Assembly: GCA_035554635.1 (NCBI GenBank)
Contig: DATMIB010000101.1
Span: 1 to 9,334, forward strand
From: RPQJ01 sp035554635
GTDB lineage: Bacteria > Pseudomonadota > Gammaproteobacteria > Steroidobacterales > Steroidobacteraceae
Direction: 5' to 3'
DNA length: 9,334 nucleotides
The stretch's first letter is position 1. Each line of letters begins with the position of its first letter. Position numbers and translations under genes: made by a program. Positions 1 to 6,452 of this stretch are shown here, one piece after another. The notes beneath the pieces are model-generated. The model did not search any database, had not been told where the DNA came from, and saw only the letters and a list, made by a program, of their open reading frames with translations.

Positions 1-144
1 ACGCGGTGCCTGGCGATGATGAAGCGCTACTTCGAGGAATACACCGGCGCGCAGGTCGACGAAACCGGCGACACGCCCGAGGCCAAGTGCCTCGCGGCGG
101 TCAACGCGGCGCTGGCCCGGGTGCGCCACCCTGCCGAAGCCTGA
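1..144 (+). CDS. C-terminal fragment of an unrecognised protein (5' end outside window)
   Basis: An open frame enters from the left edge and ends at TGA 142-144, giving the last 47 residues of a protein. The fragment begins TRCLAMMKRYFEEYTG and ends ARVRHPAEA. It has two cysteines (fragment residues 3 and 29) and looks mainly helical. 43 of its 47 sense codons end in G or C, as expected for a real gene in this high-GC DNA. I do not recognise the family and assign no function. Its last 44 bp overlap the 3' end of the histidine kinase gene on the other strand, so the two genes converge with no room for a separate terminator. The overlap slightly lowers confidence in the exact C-terminus of one or both genes. 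Confidence 0.6.
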   Translation, partial: TRCLAMMKRYFEEYTGAQVDETGDTPEAKCLAAVNAALARVRHPAEA

Positions 145-2854
145 GCACGGCCTGCAGCTCGGGCGTATCGACGGGCTTGGTCAGGTGCTCGTCGAAACCC
201 GCTTCGGCGGCACGCGTTTTGTCACTCGCCTGGCCCCAGCCCGTCAGCGCGACGAGCAGCATGGTGCGACCGGCGGGGAGTTCGCGCAGTCGCCGCGCCA
301 GTTCGTAACCGTCCATGTCCGGCATGCCGATGTCGATCACGGCTGCGTCGAACGTTACCGCCTGCGCTCGTCGCAGCGCCTCGGCCCCGCCATGCTCCAC
401 CCAGACCTCGTGACCGGCCAGTTGCAGCAGCACGCCGAGGGCATCCGCCGCGTCGCTGTTGTCGTCGACCACGAGGACACGCAACGGCGCCGTCGGTGCC
501 GCATCGGAGGGGGGGCCGGGCGGCTCGCCCACCGACTCGTCGGGCGACCAGGGCAGGATCGCGCGGAAGGTGCTGCCGCAACCTGGGCCGTCGCTCTCCG
601 CCTCGACGCGGCCGCCGTGCAGTTCGAGCAGGCCGCGCACCAGCGCGAGACCGACGCCGAGCCCGCCGCCCGACAGCGCCCGCGTCGCATCGACCTGCGC
701 GAACAATCCGAAGATGTGCGGCAGCGCATCGGCCGGGATGCCGACGCCGTTGTCGACGACCTCGATCACTAGGCCGTCGGCTTCCGCCCGTGCGCGCAAC
801 TCGACCCGGCCGCCAGGGTTCGTGTACTTCGCCGCGTTGGCGAGCAGGTTGGAGACGACCTGTGACAGCCGCAAGGGATCCGCACGGAACTCGACCGGTC
901 CGGGCGGCAGGTCGAGCACGAGCCGGTGATGTCGCTCGACCAGCAGCGGCTGGACCGCCTCGATCGCGGGTTCCAGCACGGCCTGCAGCGTGACCGGCGT
1001 GCGCTGGATCTCGAGCTTGCCCTGCGTGATCCGCGCGACGTCGAGCAGGTCGTCGAGCAGCAGCGCAAGGTGATGGACCTGTCGCTGGATGACCTGTCGT
1101 GCCCAGGCGATCTGCGCTTCGTCGAGCAGTGGCGATTCGAGGATCCGGGCGACCGTCCGGATCGGCGCCAGGGGATTGCGCAGCTCGTGCGACAGCATCG
1201 CGAGGAACTCGTCCTTCTGTCGGTCCGCGCGCTGCAGCGCTTCCTCGAGCTGCTTGTAGGCGGTGATGTCGAGGTTGAGCCCGTACATGCGCAGCGGTCG
1301 GCCGTCGGGCCCGGGTTGCACCTTGCCGAGCCCCGTGAGCCAACGACAACTGCCGTCCGGGTGGATCACGCGGAACTCCGTGCGGTACTGGGCCGTACGG
1401 CCGGCGAGCGCCTCGGCGACCGCGTGCTCGACGGCGGGCAGGTCGCGTGGATCGATGGTCGCGGCGAACTCCGCAAAGGTCAGCGGCGATGTCCGGTGCT
1501 CGATGCCGAACAGCTCGAACATTTCCGGCGACCACAACACCTCGTTCGCGCGCACGTCCCAGTCCCACGCACCCGCGCGTGCCGCCTCGAGCGCGAGACG
1601 CAGGCGTTCCTCGCCGCGTCGAACCGCTTCCTCGTCGCGGCGTCGCTGCGTCACGTTCGTGACCGTGCCGGTCACGCGCAGCACGCCGTCGCTTTCGTCG
1701 CGGATGGCCTGCCCGCGCTCCGCGATCCAGACCAGCGAGCCGTCGGGCCGGATCAGGCGGAACTCGCATTCGTATGGCCGTCGTTGCTCGACCGCGAGCT
1801 CGACCTCGAGCTCCGCCGCAGCCTGGTCCTCCGGGTGGATCATCGCGACGAAGTCCGTTCCGGTTGGGGTCGGCACGCCCTCCGGCACGCCGAGGATCCG
1901 ATGAGTCTCAGGCGACCAGAGCATCTGGTCGGTGAGTGGATCCCAGCTCCAGAGACCCGTGCTCGAGGCGTCCAGCGCCATCTGCAGCCGCGACTGGACC
2001 GCCTCGACCGCGTCGTACAACCGCTTGCGCTCGCTGATGTCCTGCACCGTACCGACCATGCGGACGGCCTTGCCATCGGTGAAGGTCACGCGACCGGTCG
2101 TGTGGACCCAGCGGACGACGCGTGTCGCGCGGTGCACCACGCGGTATTCGCACGAGAACGTGCCATCACCCTGCGGGTCGAGGCTCCCGCGCACGGCCGC
2201 GTCGACGCGATCGAGGTCGCCAGGGTGCAGGCCGCTCATGAACGTGCCGTAGGTGACAGGTTCGTCCGGGCCCACGCCCCAGATCTCGCGCACGCGCGTG
2301 TCCCAGCGGATCGAGCCGCTGGCAATGTCGAAATCGTGGATGCCGATGCCGGCCGCTGCGGTCGCCAGCTGCAGGCGCGTCGCGACGTCGGCCAGGCCGG
2401 CGCCGTCGAGCGTCGCGATCCGTGTCGCGCTCCAGGTTTCCGGCGCGCCCTCGGCGAGTTCGCTGGCGCCGGACCATCGCGTGACCCGACCGCGCGCATC
2501 GTGTTGGGCCAGCAGCGACGTGCGCAACCAGCGCACCTGGCCGCCCGGCAGTTGCACGCGATGAACGACCACGGCACGGCCGTTGCCCTCCGCCGTCCGC
2601 ATTGCGGCGGCCCGCAGCATGTCGAGCTCGTCAGGGTGCAGCAGCGAGGCGACATAGCTCCGCGGCAGTTCGTGACTGCCGGGGCGATCGAGCAGCTCGG
2701 CGCAGCGCGCACTGACGCGCAGGTGCGACGCACCGAGCACGTACTCGAACAAGCCGATGCCTGCGGCGCGTAACCCTGAGCGTATTGCGGCAGCGTCGTC
2801 GTCGAGCGCAACGACGGCTTCGCCGAATTCCGCGACGGGTTCAAACGTCTGCAA
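101..2854 (-). CDS. Soluble hybrid sensor histidine kinase, four PAS-like domains, HisKA, HATPase, receiver
   Basis: This is a predicted cytoplasmic signalling kinase of 917 residues with no membrane segment. Four PAS_3-type sensor domains lie at about 23-135, 160-278, 289-406 and 417-534; the last two share the pattern W-x-W-D...LWSPE and PDGS.(C/V).W. HisKA follows, with phospho-acceptor His556 in LSHELRNPLAPI. The ATPase domain has an N box (NLLANAAKYT, 669-678), a G1 box (DNGVGIP, 701-707), an F box (714-721) and a G2 box (GLGVGLALV, 731-739). The C-terminal receiver has the VVDDN acidic pair (797-798), phospho-acceptor Asp841 in VIDIGMPDMDG, Thr871 and Lys893, so all catalytic residues are present. 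The frame stays open upstream to 2992, but TTG 2854 is chosen because AGGAAGG lies 6 nt upstream and the 46 residues before it (Cys/Pro/Arg-rich) do not look like protein. No HPt or output domain is present, so the phosphoryl target is unknown, as is the ligand. The gene lies 208 bp downstream of purD on the same strand. Confidence 0.9.
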   Translation of the reverse strand: MQTFEPVAEFGEAVVALDDDAAAIRSGLRAAGIGLFEYVLGASHLRVSARCAELLDRPGSHELPRSYVASLLHPDELDMLRAAAMRTAEGNGRAVVVHRVQLPGGQVRWLRTSLLAQHDARGRVTRWSGASELAEGAPETWSATRIATLDGAGLADVATRLQLATAAAGIGIHDFDIASGSIRWDTRVREIWGVGPDEPVTYGTFMSGLHPGDLDRVDAAVRGSLDPQGDGTFSCEYRVVHRATRVVRWVHTTGRVTFTDGKAVRMVGTVQDISERKRLYDAVEAVQSRLQMALDASSTGLWSWDPLTDQMLWSPETHRILGVPEGVPTPTGTDFVAMIHPEDQAAAELEVELAVEQRRPYECEFRLIRPDGSLVWIAERGQAIRDESDGVLRVTGTVTNVTQRRRDEEAVRRGEERLRLALEAARAGAWDWDVRANEVLWSPEMFELFGIEHRTSPLTFAEFAATIDPRDLPAVEHAVAEALAGRTAQYRTEFRVIHPDGSCRWLTGLGKVQPGPDGRPLRMYGLNLDITAYKQLEEALQRADRQKDEFLAMLSHELRNPLAPIRTVARILESPLLDEAQIAWARQVIQRQVHHLALLLDDLLDVARITQGKLEIQRTPVTLQAVLEPAIEAVQPLLVERHHRLVLDLPPGPVEFRADPLRLSQVVSNLLANAAKYTNPGGRVELRARAEADGLVIEVVDNGVGIPADALPHIFGLFAQVDATRALSGGGLGVGLALVRGLLELHGGRVEAESDGPGCGSTFRAILPWSPDESVGEPPGPPSDAAPTAPLRVLVVDDNSDAADALGVLLQLAGHEVWVEHGGAEALRRAQAVTFDAAVIDIGMPDMDGYELARRLRELPAGRTMLLVALTGWGQASDKTRAAEAGFDEHLTKPVDTPELQAVLRLRQGGAPGPAPR

Positions 2855-2860
2855 GGGGTC

Positions 2861-2867
2861 CCTTCCT
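2861..2867 (-). promoter_or_regulatory. Shine-Dalgarno site that sets the TTG start of the hybrid kinase
   Basis: The minus strand reads AGGAAGG here, 6 nt before TTG at 2854-2852. It is the best Shine-Dalgarno match I found next to any gene start in the window. It supports initiation at TTG rather than at the upstream ATG at 2992, which has no such site and would add an implausible leader. Confidence 0.65.
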
Positions 2868-2909
2868 CGCTTTCGTGGCCGGGTGGCGCAGTGCCCACGG
2901 GGGCAACAC

Positions 2910-2923
2910 GGCGGGGCCCCGCC
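2910..2923. repeat. 14-bp perfect GC palindrome upstream of the kinase gene
   Basis: GGCGGGGCCCCGCC is a perfect palindrome centred about 60 bp upstream of the kinase TTG start, in the non-coding spacer after purD. It could be a dimeric regulator site or a strong short hairpin in the leader RNA. GC-rich palindromes also arise by chance at this base composition, so function is not established. Confidence 0.35.
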
Positions 2924-3004
2924 CGCTGCGCCAACCTTATGGACGCAGCGTGCCGGAGATCGAAGCGAATGGATGTAGGGCGGGTCCGACACGAAGCGGG
3001 CATT

Positions 3005-3060
3005 ACCGCCGGTGGCGGTGCCGGCGCTGCCGCTCGGTCGCGTTAGCGACGACTCGTCGC
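3005..3060 (-). terminator. Two short hairpins just downstream of purD, possible weak terminator or mRNA 3' structure
   Basis: Two perfect 6-bp stems with 3-nt loops follow the purD stop: GCGACG/CGTCGC at 3046-3060, 2 bp after the stop codon, and ACCGCC/GGCGGT at 3005-3019. Neither is followed by a T-run on the minus strand, so this is not a classical intrinsic terminator. Possible roles are a 3' stabiliser of the purD message, a poor terminator that lets some transcription reach the kinase gene, or chance in GC-rich DNA. Confidence 0.25.
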
Positions 3061-3062
3061 GG

Positions 3063-4355
3063 TCAGCGCGCTGCGGCCTCGCGCGCGATCGCGCGATAGC
3101 CGATGTCCTTGCGGTACTGCACGCCTTCCCAGTCGATGGCCTCGGCCAGCGCGTAGGCTTGCTGCTGCGCGGCGCGCACCGACGTACCGAGACCGACGGC
3201 GCAAAGCACGCGGCCGCCGCTCGTCACGACACGGCCCTCCGAATCCTGCGACGTGCCGGCATGGAAGACCTTGCCCGGCAAACCGGCCGCCACCTCGAGC
3301 CCGCGGATCACGTCGCCCTTGCGCACGGCCTCCGGATAACCGCCGGCGGCGAGGACGACGCCGACGGCTGCGCGCGCATCCCAGGCGACTTCGACACCCT
3401 CGAGTTGTCCCGCGAGCGCGGCGTCACAGAGCACCGTGAGGTCGGAAAGCATGCGGCTCAGGATCGGCTGTGTCTCGGGATCGCCGAACCGGCAGTTGAA
3501 CTCGAGCACGTTCGGCGTGCCGTCGGCGGCGACCATGATCCCGGCGTAGAGGAAGCCCACGTACGGCGTGCCCTCGCGCGCGAGTGCCGCGACCGTCGGC
3601 AGCATGACTTCGCGCATGATGCGATCGTGGATTTCGGGCGTGACCACGGGCGCAGGCGAGTACGCGCCCATGCCGCCGGTGTTCGGGCCTTCGTCGCCAT
3701 CGAGCAGTCGCTTGTGGTCCTGCGAAGTGGCGAGCGGCAGCACGTGGGTGCCGTCGACCATGGCGATGAAGCTGGCTTCCTCGCCCTCTAGGAACGCCTC
3801 CACGACGACCGTGTCGCCGGCCTTGCCGAAGCGGCCCGCGAACATGTCTTGTGCCGTCGTGACCGCCTCGTCCTGCGTGGCGCAGATCACGACGCCCTTG
3901 CCGGCGGCGAGGCCGTCGGCCTTGACCACGAGCGGCGCGCGCTGCGCGCGGATCCACTGCGGGTCGAAGTTGTCGCGCGTGAACGTCGCGTAGGCAGCGC
4001 TCGGGATGCCGTTGCGTTGCAGGAAGTCCTTGGTGAAGGCCTTCGAGCCTTCGAGCCGCGCCGCGAGCCGGCTCGGGCCGAAGCACTTGAGCCCGGCGGC
4101 GGCGAACTCGTCGCAGACGCCGATCACGAGCGGACCCTCGGGCCCGACGATCGTCAGGTCGATGCGCTCGCGGCGGGCAAACTCGAGCAGTGCGGGCACG
4201 TCGTCGGCGGCGATGTCGACGTTGGTCGTGTTCGGCTCGAGCCGCGTGCCCGCGTTGCCGGGCGCGACGAACACCTGCGACACGCGTCGCGACTGCGCCA
4301 CCTTCCACGCGAGCGCATGCTCGCGTCCGCCGGAACCGATGATGAGTACCTTCAT
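3063..4355 (-). CDS. purD: Phosphoribosylamine--glycine ligase (GAR synthetase)
   Basis: The product catalyses the second step of de novo purine synthesis, the ATP-dependent joining of glycine to 5-phosphoribosylamine to give GAR, in the cytosol. Its 430 residues match the usual family length. Visible landmarks are the N-terminal GSGGREHALAWK (7-18), GPEGPLVIG (71-79) and FGPS (92-95). In the ATP-grasp core are VVKADGLAAGKGVV (143-156), EEASF (192-196), DEGPNTGGMGAYSP (221-234), GFLYAGIM (267-274) and the metal-binding EFNCRFGDPETQ (285-296). The C-terminal lobe is complete. The ATG start is fixed by the canonical MKVLIIGSGGREH opening. No Shine-Dalgarno sequence is seen: the bases just before ATG belong to a heptad-repeat tract (4356-4504) that separates purD from purH. 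It is probably cotranscribed with purH, though the hairpin-forming spacer could weaken or decouple its expression. Confidence 0.98.
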   Translation of the reverse strand: MKVLIIGSGGREHALAWKVAQSRRVSQVFVAPGNAGTRLEPNTTNVDIAADDVPALLEFARRERIDLTIVGPEGPLVIGVCDEFAAAGLKCFGPSRLAARLEGSKAFTKDFLQRNGIPSAAYATFTRDNFDPQWIRAQRAPLVVKADGLAAGKGVVICATQDEAVTTAQDMFAGRFGKAGDTVVVEAFLEGEEASFIAMVDGTHVLPLATSQDHKRLLDGDEGPNTGGMGAYSPAPVVTPEIHDRIMREVMLPTVAALAREGTPYVGFLYAGIMVAADGTPNVLEFNCRFGDPETQPILSRMLSDLTVLCDAALAGQLEGVEVAWDARAAVGVVLAAGGYPEAVRKGDVIRGLEVAAGLPGKVFHAGTSQDSEGRVVTSGGRVLCAVGLGTSVRAAQQQAYALAEAIDWEGVQYRKDIGYRAIAREAAAR

Positions 4356-4504
4356 AGTGGCCAGTGGCTAGCGGTTAGTCGGAGGGCAGCAGCAGGCAAG
4401 AGTCTAGAGTTCAGAGTTTAGAGTCTAGTCGGAAGAGGAGCGGCCGCGCCGCGGCCTCCCGGTTCCGACTGAACTCTAGACTCTAGACTCTGTACTCTTC
4501 CTGC
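4356..4504. repeat. Heptad-repeat tract forming a large imperfect inverted repeat between purH and purD
   Basis: Almost the whole purH-purD spacer falls into 7-bp units on the plus strand: AGTGGCC, AGTGGCT, AGCGGTT, AGTCGGA (4356-4383), then AGAGTCT, AGAGTTC, AGAGTTT, AGAGTCT, AGTCGGA, AGAGGAG (4399-4440). Across a GC core (GGCCGC-GCC-GCGGCC, 4442-4456) the units recur in reverse: GAACTCT, AGACTCT, AGACTCT, GTACTCT (4471-4498). The halves 4392-4447 and 4451-4504 pair over about 55 nt. Perfect blocks are the core stem, 4427-4434 with 4463-4470, and GCAGG/CCTGC at the ends; each heptad pairs over at least five bases. No T-run marks an intrinsic terminator and no target-site duplication is evident. 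It resembles short tandem heptamer repeats known from cyanobacterial intergenic DNA, or REP-like elements. Its role here is unknown. Confidence 0.8.
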
Positions 4505-4510
4505 GGCACG

Positions 4511-6091
4511 TCAGTGCCGGAAGTGCCGCATGCCCGTGAACACCATCGCGATGCCGTGCTCGTCGGCGGCCGCGATCACTTCCGCGTCGCGCTTCGAGCC
4601 GCCCGGCTGGATCACGGCCTTGATGCCGTGTTCTGCCGCGGCGTCGAGCCCATCGCGGAACGGGAAGAACGCGTCGGACGCCATGACCGAGCCGGCCGGG
4701 TCGAGCCCTTCGTCGCGCGCCTTCATCGCCGCGATGCGAGTCGAGTAGACGCGGCTCATCTGACCGGCGCCGATGCCGACGGTCATCGCGTCCTTGACGA
4801 AGATGATCGCGTTCGACTTGACGTACTTGCAGACCGTCCACGCGAACTGCAGGTCGGTGAGCTCCTGCGGCGTCGGCGCGCGCTTGGTGACGACCTGCAG
4901 CTCCGACGCGCCGACCATGCCGAGATCGCGCGTCTGCAGCAGCAGGCCGCCGTTGACGCTGCGAACTTCGACGCGGCTGTTGCTGGGCGTCAGCGGGCCG
5001 GTCACCAGCAGGCGGACGTTTTCCTTCTTCGCGCAGATTTCGCGCGCTTCCGGATCGACCGCGGGTGCCACGATGACTTCGACGAACTGGCGTTCGACGA
5101 TCGCCGCGGCCGTGGCCGCGTCGAGCGGGCGGTTGAACGCGATGATGCCGCCGAAAGCCGAGGTCGGATCCGTGCGATACGCGCGGTCGTAGGCTTCGCG
5201 GATGGTCGCGTCGACGGCCACGCCGCACGGGTTGGCGTGCTTGACGATCACGCAGGCCGGCGCGTCGAACTGGCGCACGCATTCGAGTGCGGTGTCGGCG
5301 TCGGCGATGTTGTTGAACGACAGGTCCTTGCCCTGCAGCTGCGAGGCCGAGCCGACGCTCGCGCCCTGCGCGTCGTTGGCGACGTAGAACGCGGCCTGCT
5401 GGTGCGGGTTCTCGCCGTAGCGCAGGTCGAGACGCTTGCGGAACTGCAGCGGCAGCAGGTCCGGGAACTCGTTCGTCGTTGCCGTCGAAGTGCCGTTGCC
5501 GCGCATGGCCTGCACCAGGTACGAGGCGACCATCGCGTCGTACTGTGCCGTGTGCGTGAACGCCTTGGTCGCGAGACGCAGGCGCGTGGCCGCACCGACG
5601 CCGCCACCGTCGCGGTCCATCTCGGCGAGCACCGCGCCGTAGTCGAGCGGGTCGACCACGATCGCGACGCGGTCGTGGTTCTTGGCGGAGGCTCGCACCA
5701 TCGCGGGGCCGCCGATGTCGATGTTCTCGACCGCGTCCTCGAAGGTGCAACCGGGCTTCGCGATCGTCGCCGCGAACGGGTAGAGGTTGACGACCACGAG
5801 ATCGATCGGCTCGATGCCGTGCTGCTTCATGACGGCGTCGTCGGTGCCGCGCCGCCCGAGCAGGCCGCCGTGGATCTTCGGGTGCAGCGTCTTGACGCGT
5901 CCGTCCATGATCTCGGGGAAGCCCGTGACGCTCGAGACGTCGACCGCGTCGATCCCTTCGGCGCGCAACAGCTTCGCGGTGCCGCCGGTCGAGAGGATCG
6001 TCACGCCGCGGCGTGCGAGTTCATGTGCGAAATCGACCAGGCCTTCCTTGTTCGAGACGCTGATCAGTGCCCGGCGGATCGGTTGGTTCAC
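4511..6091 (-). CDS. purH: Bifunctional AICAR formyltransferase / IMP cyclohydrolase
   Basis: The product carries out the last two steps of IMP synthesis: formylation of AICAR from 10-formyl-tetrahydrofolate, then ring closure to IMP. It is cytosolic. The 526 residues match the family. The N-terminal cyclohydrolase (MGS-like) domain shows SVSNKEGLVDFA (11-22), STGGTAKLL (34-42) and TGFPEIMDGRVKTLHPKIHGG (56-76). The transformylase domain, from about residue 205, shows LRYGENPHQQAAFY (223-236), the catalytic Lys284-His285 in KHANPCG, SAFGGIIAFN (311-320) and the C-terminal QPGGSKRD (495-502). The start is GTG at 6091, giving MNQPIRRALISVSNKEG, 5 bp after the fis stop; GAAGG inside the fis end is a modest ribosome site, so translational coupling to fis is likely. 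The fis-purH order is conserved in Pseudomonas-like genomes. No defect is seen. Confidence 0.98.
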   Translation of the reverse strand: MNQPIRRALISVSNKEGLVDFAHELARRGVTILSTGGTAKLLRAEGIDAVDVSSVTGFPEIMDGRVKTLHPKIHGGLLGRRGTDDAVMKQHGIEPIDLVVVNLYPFAATIAKPGCTFEDAVENIDIGGPAMVRASAKNHDRVAIVVDPLDYGAVLAEMDRDGGGVGAATRLRLATKAFTHTAQYDAMVASYLVQAMRGNGTSTATTNEFPDLLPLQFRKRLDLRYGENPHQQAAFYVANDAQGASVGSASQLQGKDLSFNNIADADTALECVRQFDAPACVIVKHANPCGVAVDATIREAYDRAYRTDPTSAFGGIIAFNRPLDAATAAAIVERQFVEVIVAPAVDPEAREICAKKENVRLLVTGPLTPSNSRVEVRSVNGGLLLQTRDLGMVGASELQVVTKRAPTPQELTDLQFAWTVCKYVKSNAIIFVKDAMTVGIGAGQMSRVYSTRIAAMKARDEGLDPAGSVMASDAFFPFRDGLDAAAEHGIKAVIQPGGSKRDAEVIAAADEHGIAMVFTGMRHFRH

Positions 6092-6096
6092 GCAGT

Positions 6097-6405
6097 TCAG
6101 CCTTCGATGCCATAGACGCGGAGTTTCTTGCGCAGCGTGCCGCGGTTGATGCCGAGGATGTCGGCCGCGCGGCTCTGGTTGCCTTCCGAGTAGTCGAGCA
6201 CCGCGCGGAACAGCGGCTCCTCGACTTCGCGCAGGACCAGGTCGTAGAGGTGGCCGGGCGCGTGGCCGTTCAGGCTCGTGAAGTAGTCGTCGAGCGCCTG
6301 CTCGGTGAGCGAACGCAAAGGCACGCCACGCGCCGCGCTGCTGTGGGCGGGCCGCGGCTCGCGCCGGGTCCGTGTCGTCTTCTTGCTGCTGCTGCGCGCC
6401 GCCAT
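6097..6405 (-). CDS. fis: Fis family nucleoid-associated DNA-binding protein
   Basis: Fis is a small dimeric DNA-bending protein that organises the nucleoid and activates rRNA and other growth-phase genes. This copy has 102 residues (Escherichia coli Fis has 98). The C-terminal half is unmistakable: HLYDLVLREVEEPLFRAVL, then the helix-turn-helix GNQSRAADILGINRGTLRKK (75-94) and YGIEG at the end. The ATG at 6405 is chosen because the open frame further upstream (to 6582) only overlaps dusB and adds no Fis-like sequence. A weak AGAGGG lies about 12 nt before ATG. The first 25 residues are a basic, Ser/Thr-rich tail (MAARSSSKKTTRTRREPR) and do not resemble the beta-hairpin arm that E. coli Fis uses to contact recombinases. 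The gene lies 47 bp after dusB and 5 bp before purH. Confidence 0.95.
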   Translation of the reverse strand: MAARSSSKKTTRTRREPRPAHSSAARGVPLRSLTEQALDDYFTSLNGHAPGHLYDLVLREVEEPLFRAVLDYSEGNQSRAADILGINRGTLRKKLRVYGIEG

Positions 6406-6452
6406 GGCCGTAGGCCGCCCTCTGTCGCGTTGATCCTGATGCGGGAGAGCCT

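Noticed and set aside
926..2773. 615-codon open frame on the plus strand opposite the histidine kinase
   Set aside because: The kinase frame carries all PAS, HisKA and HATPase motifs through this region. The antisense product is compositionally biased and has no domain I recognise.
2855..2992. Upstream ATG at 2992 as the start of the kinase
   Set aside because: The 46 extra residues are Cys/Pro/Arg-rich and unlike any PAS kinase N-terminus. A well-placed AGGAAGG before the TTG at 2854 explains the start better.
4392..4504. Heptad inverted repeat as a rho-independent terminator
   Set aside because: The hairpin is long and imperfect, and no T-run follows on either strand, so it lacks the required uridine tail.
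4356..4510. CRISPR array or miniature inverted-repeat transposon in the purH-purD spacer
   Set aside because: Units are 7 bp with no spacers, so it is not CRISPR. I see no target-site duplication or matching clean terminal repeats, so a MITE is not supported.
4476..5750. 424-codon minus-strand frame overlapping purH in another frame
   Set aside because: It is a shadow frame: the product is an Arg/Gly/His-rich string, and purH in the correct frame is intact across the whole region.
4514..6115. 533-codon open frame on the plus strand opposite purH
   Set aside because: It is exactly antisense to a textbook purH gene. Its product is Arg/Asp/Val-rich without recognisable motifs, which is what antisense frames of high-GC genes give.
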